Of a DNA stretch of 64,000 nt, positions 1 to 9,000 are shown in pieces. How positions within the stretch are numbered: position 1 is the first letter of the stretch; every line of letters begins with the position of its first letter. The position numbers were made by a program, and so were the translations under genes. Under the pieces are notes generated by a model. The model had not been told where the DNA came from. It saw nothing but the letters and a program-made list of their open reading frames with translations, and ran no database searches. The stretch comes from Fidelibacterota bacterium (GTDB lineage: Bacteria > Fidelibacterota > Marinisomatia > SCGC-AAA003-L08 > JACNLC01): assembly GCA_018657495.1 (NCBI GenBank), contig JABHXA010000004.1, positions 1-64,000 of the forward strand, read 5' to 3'.

Positions 1-3000
1 TGTAGTCATATCATCAGCCTGAACATATGTTGAGAACTTATTATTCTGGAACTGATTAAGTGTGAGTTCCTGTGTTACATCAGTAACTATATGAAGTACA
101 GCTGTGGTTATTAATTGACCAAAGGTACCATTACCTGCGGTGTATTCTGCTTCAACAGCATATTCCATTCCATCTGCTGCTGAATAGTATCTATAAACAA
201 TCGGATTGTCTTCAACATAACCTGGGAACTGATCACCGCCAAAGGCACAATAATCCAGAGACCCGATTGCAGATATTGAAGCCTGCTCTCCAGTCCATAC
301 AGTTGAACCTACAAGCAGTTCACCAATCTCAGTTTCACAGTTACCTTCATTGAGGATAGCATTGGCATCAAAGACACCAATCTCATCACAATCACCCATT
401 TCGATACCCATTACATCAGAAACGATGATTAGTGAGAATTCACCAGTTGGATCAGGAAGGTTTGAGTACATGTCAACAGCACAATCTGAACTTGTCGTAG
501 CACATTCTTCATTTGAATAATCTGATTCAGTACCATCTTCAAGTACTGCAGTAACGGTGTAGCAATATGTTTCACCACCACCAAGGCCAGTATCGGAGTA
601 TGAGTACATTCCAACAACAGTGTCATGCCACGAACCATCACGATAGACATTAAATGTCGCTTCGAAAGGATATTCGCAGCAGTCATCGCATTCAATGGTT
701 GCATCAGGATCATAATTCAATGCATCAGGATCCATACAGCCTTCATACACACAACTGCCGTCATCGACAGTGGCTTCAGGATCATAGTTATAGGCATCAG
801 GATCAGTACAGCCAAGAACTTCAACTCCACCAACACAGTATTCTTCACCTGTATCTACATCAATAGCAACGCCAAATTCATCTGAGAATATTGGAGCTGA
901 TAGTGAGAAACATGCTTCGTCACCGTCAAAGGTAACATCAGCATAAACCAGGACACCTTCACCAGCAGGAATAACATCCCCTGACAGTGAGAATCCAAGA
1001 ACGAGGCCACCGGTATTTGTTGACATAAGCATGCCATTATCAGCTGCGGTTCCGCCGCTGACACCATTCAATGCATAACCACCATTGTCAGAATCTAGAT
1101 TAAACTGGAATCCGGCAACATCAATTTCATTAGTCATGAAAATACCTAATTGGCCATCAACATAACTTTCAAATGATAAATCAACCGTTGAACGGGAATT
1201 ACTAATATCATCATCAATTGGAGCGTCTTCAGGTGCTTCCCATGTCCAGTCAATATCTATCTGGTCAGAACCAGCAGAGATATCGGTGATTACAGGTGCA
1301 TCAACAACGACAACTCCGCCGACAGTAAAGATACCACATTCAATTGAGGCAGGTACCTGTATTCCATCCATATCTGATAAGATTATGTCACCAAGACATG
1401 CGTCAGCAATACCTTCAGATTCACCCATGACCACAACTTCAACAATTGGGCCTTCACCTGGTGCAATTGGAACGCCCATAATGCTGAATCCAATAATGGT
1501 TCCAGTTTCAGGACCACCACTCACGGACCAACCATCTGTTCGGTCAGTTGGAAATGCATTAACCAGTGAAGCAATATCAGGATCAAATGATAAATTAAAC
1601 TGGAATCCAGCAATATCAAATTCATTTGTCAGTGAGATTTCAATGGATGTGGTTCCACCAAGTTCAGCTGTACCATTACCAACAGAAAGTTCACTGGCAC
1701 CAGTAGGATTAACCAGAATATTGCCATCATGACCCAGTGTAAGAATGAGCTCGCCCATTGATCCACCAAGAAATACATCACTAAAACTGATATTCACGTC
1801 AGTTGGTGAAAGAATTCCGCCACCTGCTTCATAGGTTAGTTCAAGAATAGGACCTGAGCCAGCTTCGATTTCTGCACCTATTAGGCTGAAACCAACAATA
1901 ATAACCGATCCATCACCCTGGGCATTGTATTCAACGACGAAACCTTCAGTTCGATCAGTAATTGCAATATCAGTTGCGGAGAGCAGATTCGGGTCATTGT
2001 TTACAGTGAACTGGAATCCAGCAACATTCAGTGCGTTGTCCAATTCAATATCAAATGTACCTGAGCTTCCCGCTTCAAGAGTCCCGCCAATAAACCAGAG
2101 ATCAGCAATGTTGGCAGGATCAACCACCGTATCACATATTTCTTCAGTGAGATTTGAGAGACCATCATCGTAGATAGCCACCATATACCAGCAATGCTCA
2201 ACATCATATGTCAAACCATTGGCATGAGTATCATCATATTCTGTTGTATATTCATCAACTTCAACAATCCATTCACCATCGCGGTATATGTTATAACCAT
2301 TTAAACGTTCAGTTCTTGCTGTTTCGTTGACATAAACGACGACTTCAACATTTTCAGTCCCGGACATATCATATTCAGCTTGACCTTTTTCACCCTGAAT
2401 AGGAGGTTCAAAATGGAATGCAGAACTTGAGAGTAATAGACCACCTGTGGTGAAATCATGGCTCATACCTGCACCAAAGTCACAGCCAACACCAGGTCCG
2501 CCACCGATAGTAGTGCCATTTACATCAATTTGATAATAGCCATTATCTGAACAATAAATTCCATCACCATAAGAGTCGATTATATTGAATGTATACGCAC
2601 CACCTGCAAGATCAATATCCCATGTATATAGGGTTAAGTCTGTCAGTGTGCCGCCTTCAATTCCATCAACAAAACTACCACTGGAATCAACAATATTCCA
2701 TGAAGTTTCAGATGCCCAGGTATCAGTCATAATAGTAACAAGGACGTTACCGTCACCACCGCCACCAGGATCGCAATCTCCAGGAAGTTCCCATGAGAGA
2801 TGGGCGAAATCTTCACCATCGACTGTTTCAACAGTGAAATGTTCAGGTGGACACATCGGTCCAGCATCAGCTGCACCACATTCTTCATTTGACATTCCAG
2901 CAGGACCTTCAGGATTATACATTGGCAGAACTGTATAACAATGTTCCTCGCCATTTACCAAAGCCATATCAACATAGGCTCGCGCATCTGGATCATCTAC

Positions 3001-6000
3001 GAAAGTTAATTCGTCACCATCACGGAAGATAAAGAATCCTTCAAGTTCTCGTGATTCTGTTCTGGGTTCGGCAGGTTCAATATCGCCACCATGTCCAAGT
3101 TCGACATACGGAATCGTATCATCTTTTTCTGGTTGGTTGTCATGACCTTCAGAAAGCAAGAAGCCATCTGTAATAGACAGATTGTATGTACCTGCCTGAC
3201 TGCCGTAACCATCTACAACAACATAATACCATCCAGCTGTGGTGATATTTATATTAATATCGGATCTGAAGGAACTTCCATCTGGAGAACTACATGTATC
3301 ATCTTGACAGTCGATGAGATTCTGATCTTCATCATATATATATAGCTTAGTATCGTAATCTGAGTCACAGATGTCAACATGGTACTGTCCAGGGCTGGCA
3401 ATCCATGCATACACAACATCAGGTGAAAGACTGCCGGTATACGGACAAACTTCATCATAATCATCCATGAAGTTAGCGGTATTTTGTGTATCATCATACG
3501 GAACTGAGGTAATCAAGATTGCTTCTTCAATGGTTTCACCATTTCCGCCGCCTCCACCGCCGCCGCCGGATGGGTCAGTCCAATTCAGTTCAATGAAACC
3601 ATTGCCTTCGGTTTCAATCCATAGAACCACTTCACCCAGTGACCATTCTGCACACATTTCATTGGTGGGGAAAGATTCACCACTAATATATTGTGCAGTA
3701 ACGAAGTAACAATATTCGATGTCATTGATTGCAGAATCATCAGCGTAAAAGTGATCATTTGTACGATCAAGCTCTACACCATCTCTGTAAACTACATACT
3801 CAAGAGCGTCAGGCGCACCTTCCCAGCTGACTTCGATATTATCTTCAGTGCCAAGGGCAATCAGATTAAATGCCGGTTCACCTGGTATTGGTGTTGCACA
3901 AACAGGATCTGTCAAAGGTGATTCACCTTCAGTATAGGTAGCTGACATTGTATAGCAGTATTCCTGCATATTATTCAATGCATCATCCAGATAGTTAAAT
4001 GTAGACAAATCAGTAAATACAGCAATTTCTTCATCATCACGGAATAATGAATAGAATTCAAGTTCACGAGAACCATCGGCAGGTACATAAAATGGTGGAT
4101 GACTTTCATCACCAACTTGACCATTAACGTTTTCAATTGATGCAACTTGACTGAAATCCTCAAAAGGATTCACAGGCAGATCAGAATAACTCATCGGTTG
4201 TATCTGACCATAAGCATTAATGAGGGCAGCCATCATATAATCGCCACCATAACCAAGAACGTCACCTGTTGTCCAAGTTCCGGCCTGCATGGTCACCATA
4301 TTATTTGGATGATCAACATTTCCATCAACACCAAATCCTTCTAAGTCTGTCCAGCCTTCAGCATGTGTTCCAACAACGTGGAACGCATCTTCAAGACCGG
4401 TCAAATCAGGATTAATTGTTGCCCAACCATCTTCAGAAACAACTGATTCTTCATATAGCAGATTACCAGGTAATCCGCCATTGTCATCAAATACGAGTAT
4501 TCTTACTGGACCGTGGGTGCCATCAGGCCATGGCCAGTATTCATCTCCTTCAGAAAGGATATGAATTGATGCAGAGAGAACATCAAAAGTGGTTCCTACA
4601 TCAAATCTAATTCCATGAGCATAACCCAATTCATAGGTATCATAAAAGTAGAAGGCATTTGCTAATAGTCCATCATCATATTGAAGTGCAACTTCTTCAC
4701 CACAGGATACTTCATCCCAGGTAACGTTTATTAATTGATCACCTGGATCAGCTGCAAGATATCCTGGAGGACATAAGCGCCACATACCGCAATCTTCATC
4801 TGTTGAACCAGATTCACCGATATCATATAATCCAGAAACTGTATAACAATATTCAACATCATGATCTGTTTCTAAATCGGTGTATGAAGTTTCAGTAGTA
4901 GATGTAAAGAATTCGCCATCTTTATAAATGAGGTATTCGATTAGATCATCACTGCCAGCAGTATCCCACATGAGTTCAAGACTACTGCCTGAAGGTTCTA
5001 CAACTAAGTTTGATGGTGCAGAAAGCTCCCATTGGGCACATGCAGTATTTGAAGGTTCTGCTGTTCCTTCATCATATTCAGCAACTACAAAATAACAGTA
5101 TTCTGTATCATTATTAGCAGAGGGGTATAAATCCCAATATTCTAATACATCTGGGGCCACAGAAGCTAAGAAGTCACCATCTCTGAAGAGTTCATAAGAT
5201 AGTAAATTACGTGTATTTCTGGGTTCAACGACTATAGTTGGATCAGCAAGTTCCTGATTTGCAACCATTTCATCGGTAATATCCTGTCCCTTTTCAAATG
5301 GTTGAGGATTGAGATAATTCCAGTTACTTACAGATAGTAAAGCATCACTTGTATTAAATGTGACACTCTCAACTGAACCGGTGAAATTATAATTTTCAGC
5401 AAATACTTCACCGTTAATTGCCAAAGTATAGTAACCAGGCTGATAAATACCATCACCATAAGAATCATAAAGTGTCCACGTATATGTTCCAGGCGAGATA
5501 ACCACATCCCAGGTATAGGTAATATTGTTTTGCAGAGCATCCTGCATATTGAAAATCATTTCACCATCATCAGAATATAAATCCCAACTGGTTTCACTTG
5601 CAAATACATCTGTGAGTATCTCTACAGTAAGTGTCACTTCAGATCCTGGTGGCATCCATTCAACATGAATAGCCTGCTGTTCGTCTACACCAGTCGCAGT
5701 AAGACTGGCAGCAGCATCTACATCCCACATGGCGCAGGATTCATTGGTTTGAGCCGATTCACCACCGTCATAAAGTGCAGATACATTATAACAATACTCA
5801 ATACCTGGGTCCGTATCATTGTCATCATAAGAATTAGTACTTGATGAATCATAGAAATCACCATCACGATAAACAATATACTCAAAAATTTCACCACCAC
5901 CTTCAGGCGGAACCATCCAGTCAAGATGGATCTGACCAAGTAGGGGAGTTGCTACCAATTCTGTTGGTGCAGGTACAAATGGTGTGGTACACACTTCATT

Positions 6001-9000
6001 TGTTGGTTGTGAAGGACCTTCAGTATAGTGGGCGATCATTGTGTAACAATATTCAGTATTGTTTACTAAACCTTCAATATCCGCACCATCATCATGATAT
6101 GAATAAACTGAAGGATCAAGACCTTCTGCGATTGCTGTACCATCCCTTAACATATCATAACCCAGTAAATCTCGAGTTGCATTTGGCATATAATCAGGAT
6201 GTGATTCGTTAGAATTTTCCAGAGCTAATAGATCCTCAGGTAAGGATTCAACAACTGACATATCTGTAAACGGATCAGATGGGAGGTCACCAAATGACAT
6301 TGGCTGTAATCCACCTTGTGCCCAGACAAGTGTTGATATCATATAGTCACCACCGTAACCAAGAACATCACCTGTTGACCAGGTTCCAGCCTGCATTGTT
6401 ACCATATTATCAGGGGTATCTACACCGCCGTCAACACCAAAGCCTTCAAGGTCTGTCCAACCCTCGTTATGGGTACCAACAACGTGGAATGCCCCTTCTA
6501 AACCTGTCAGATCAGGATAAACAGTAGCCCAACCATTTTCAGCGGTGGCTTCACCATCGAATAATAAATTTCCAGGTAGGCCATTATTATCATCAAATAT
6601 TAGGACGCGGACAGGACCGTGAGTTCCATCTGGCCATGGCCAGTATGCATCACCCTCAGAAAGGATATAAAGTGATGCAGCAAGTACATCAAATGATGCA
6701 CCAATATCAAATCTCATTCCATGGGCATAACCTAATTCATAGGTATCATAGAAATAGAAAGCATTGGCAAGAACTCCATCACCGGTTTCAAGATATACTT
6801 CTTCACCGCAGGCAACTTCTTCCCAGGTTAGATCAACAGCGCGATCACTAGGTTCAGCAGCAAGGTTTGCCGGAGGACATAATTCCCACATGTTACATTT
6901 TGTTTCTGTAGGTTGTGATTCCCCGATATCGCCGTCAACGGCATGGGTAACAGTAATATAATAACAATATTCGACATCATGTTCAGTATCGAGGTCAGTG
7001 TAACTTGTTCCGCCAACTGATGTTAAAAATTCACCATCTTTGTAAATATTATATTCGATAACATCATAATCTGCAGCAGTCCATTCTAATTCCAACCAGG
7101 TTTCAACTGGTGAAACGGTAAGATTTGTTGCAACAGATAAATTCCACTGAGAGCATGACTCATTTGAAGGTACTGATTCTCCATCAGTATAAAGTGTTCT
7201 AATAATATAACAATATTCAGTATCATACATTGCTGAATCATATTCATCAAGGTAGGTGAATACATCTGGCTCAGTAAAAGCGAGATAATCACCATCACGA
7301 TAGATATTATATCCTTCAAGTTCACGATTGTAGTTTAGATTTGAGCCATCTGCCCATGTCCAATCGTCAAAGGAAATTTCATTACCTGTTTTTTCAGATT
7401 CATAAGCGATAAAATCTTCAATAGGTGCAGGTTCTTGACCTGTACCAGATTCAGTCACTGTAATACCATAGTTGCCAGTTTGACCACCAAATCCATCAAC
7501 AACAATATAATATTGTCCGGCATTTAGCTGAACACCAAGTAGGGATGACTGCAAATTACTGAATTGGCATGTATTATCATCATTATAATTGCCAGTAGTA
7601 GTTTCATTGCAATCAATATCAGTAGTGAAAATTTCAAGTTTTGGATCAAAGTCAGTTGCTGGATCACAAACAGTTATATCGATAACCATAAAGTCATCTA
7701 CATAAAAACCATATGCATAATCTTCACCTTGTGAACCTTGAACCAAGAAGTCATCACCCATACCAACATTTGTGCCTTCAGCAAAGAATGGTAGTTCATC
7801 AATTAGTTCATCAGCACATAATACGGTACCAGGTTCGTTCCAGTTCAATTCAATTGCATGTAGCTCATCAAAACCTGTGCTCCAAAGACCGACAGGAGGA
7901 TCGAGATAATATACTTCACATGCTTCGTTAGATGGATATGATTCACCTGATACATAGCGTGCTGTAACGGTGTAACAATAAGTTACTCCAGCTACAGGAT
8001 CCATATCATCATAGGTCAAACCAGTGGCTACATCATATAAGTCACCATCTCTATAAACCTGATAATCTAAAACTGGATTGTCAAAAGGAAGAGGTTCAGC
8101 CCATGCAAGAGCAATAATTCCACCAAGATCCTCAGCAACAAGGTTTGTTGGTTCATAACCTGGGATAGGTGTGTCACAAACTTCTTCAGTTGGTAATGAT
8201 GAACCCTCGGTATAATTGGCAGTCATTGAATAGCAGTATTCCTGCATATTTGTGAGACCATCATCATGATATGAGAATACTGTAGGATCAATATCTTCCA
8301 CAATTACTTGTCCATCTCTCCATAGATCATATCCAAGTAATTCACGAGTAGGTGAATTATAATATGATGGATGTGTTTCATTAAAGTTTTCAACACCTAA
8401 TAAATTTTCAGGTAAAGATTCAACAACAGACATATCAGCAAATGGATTACTTGGCAAATTGCCAAATGACATTGGTTGAACCTGGCCATAAGCATTGATT
8501 AATCCGGCGGTCATATAATCACCACCATAACCAAGTACATCACCTGTTGACCATGTGCCAGCCTGCATAGTAACCATATTATCAGCATAATTGACACCAT
8601 CATCAACACCAAATCCTTCTAAATCTGTCCATCCTTCTTCATGAGATCCAATAACATGGAACGCACCAGATAAACCGGTTAGGTTAGGAGTGACGGTTGC
8701 CCAACCATCCACAGGGACAGCTGATTCTTCGAATAATAGATTTCCAGGTAAACCATTATTATCATCAAAGACGAGTACTCTAACAGGACCATGAGTCGCA
8801 TCAGGCCATGGCCAGTATTCATCTCCTTCAGATAGAATATATAGTGAAGCAGCAAGAACATCAAAGTCAGTGCCTACATCAAAACGTGTTCCATGGGCAT
8901 AACCCAATTCGTATGTATCATAAAAATAGAATGCATTGGCAAGTGTGCCGCTATCATACTGAAGATAAACTTCTTCACCACATGAGGTTTCATCCCATGT

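Noticed and set aside
1286-1732. Plus-strand frame rich in Pro, Ser, Thr opposite the giant gene
   Set aside because: It is an antisense shadow of repetitive coding sequence; the minus-strand frame is continuous and has clear domains. Other plus-strand frames in 1-11600 are rejected for the same reason.
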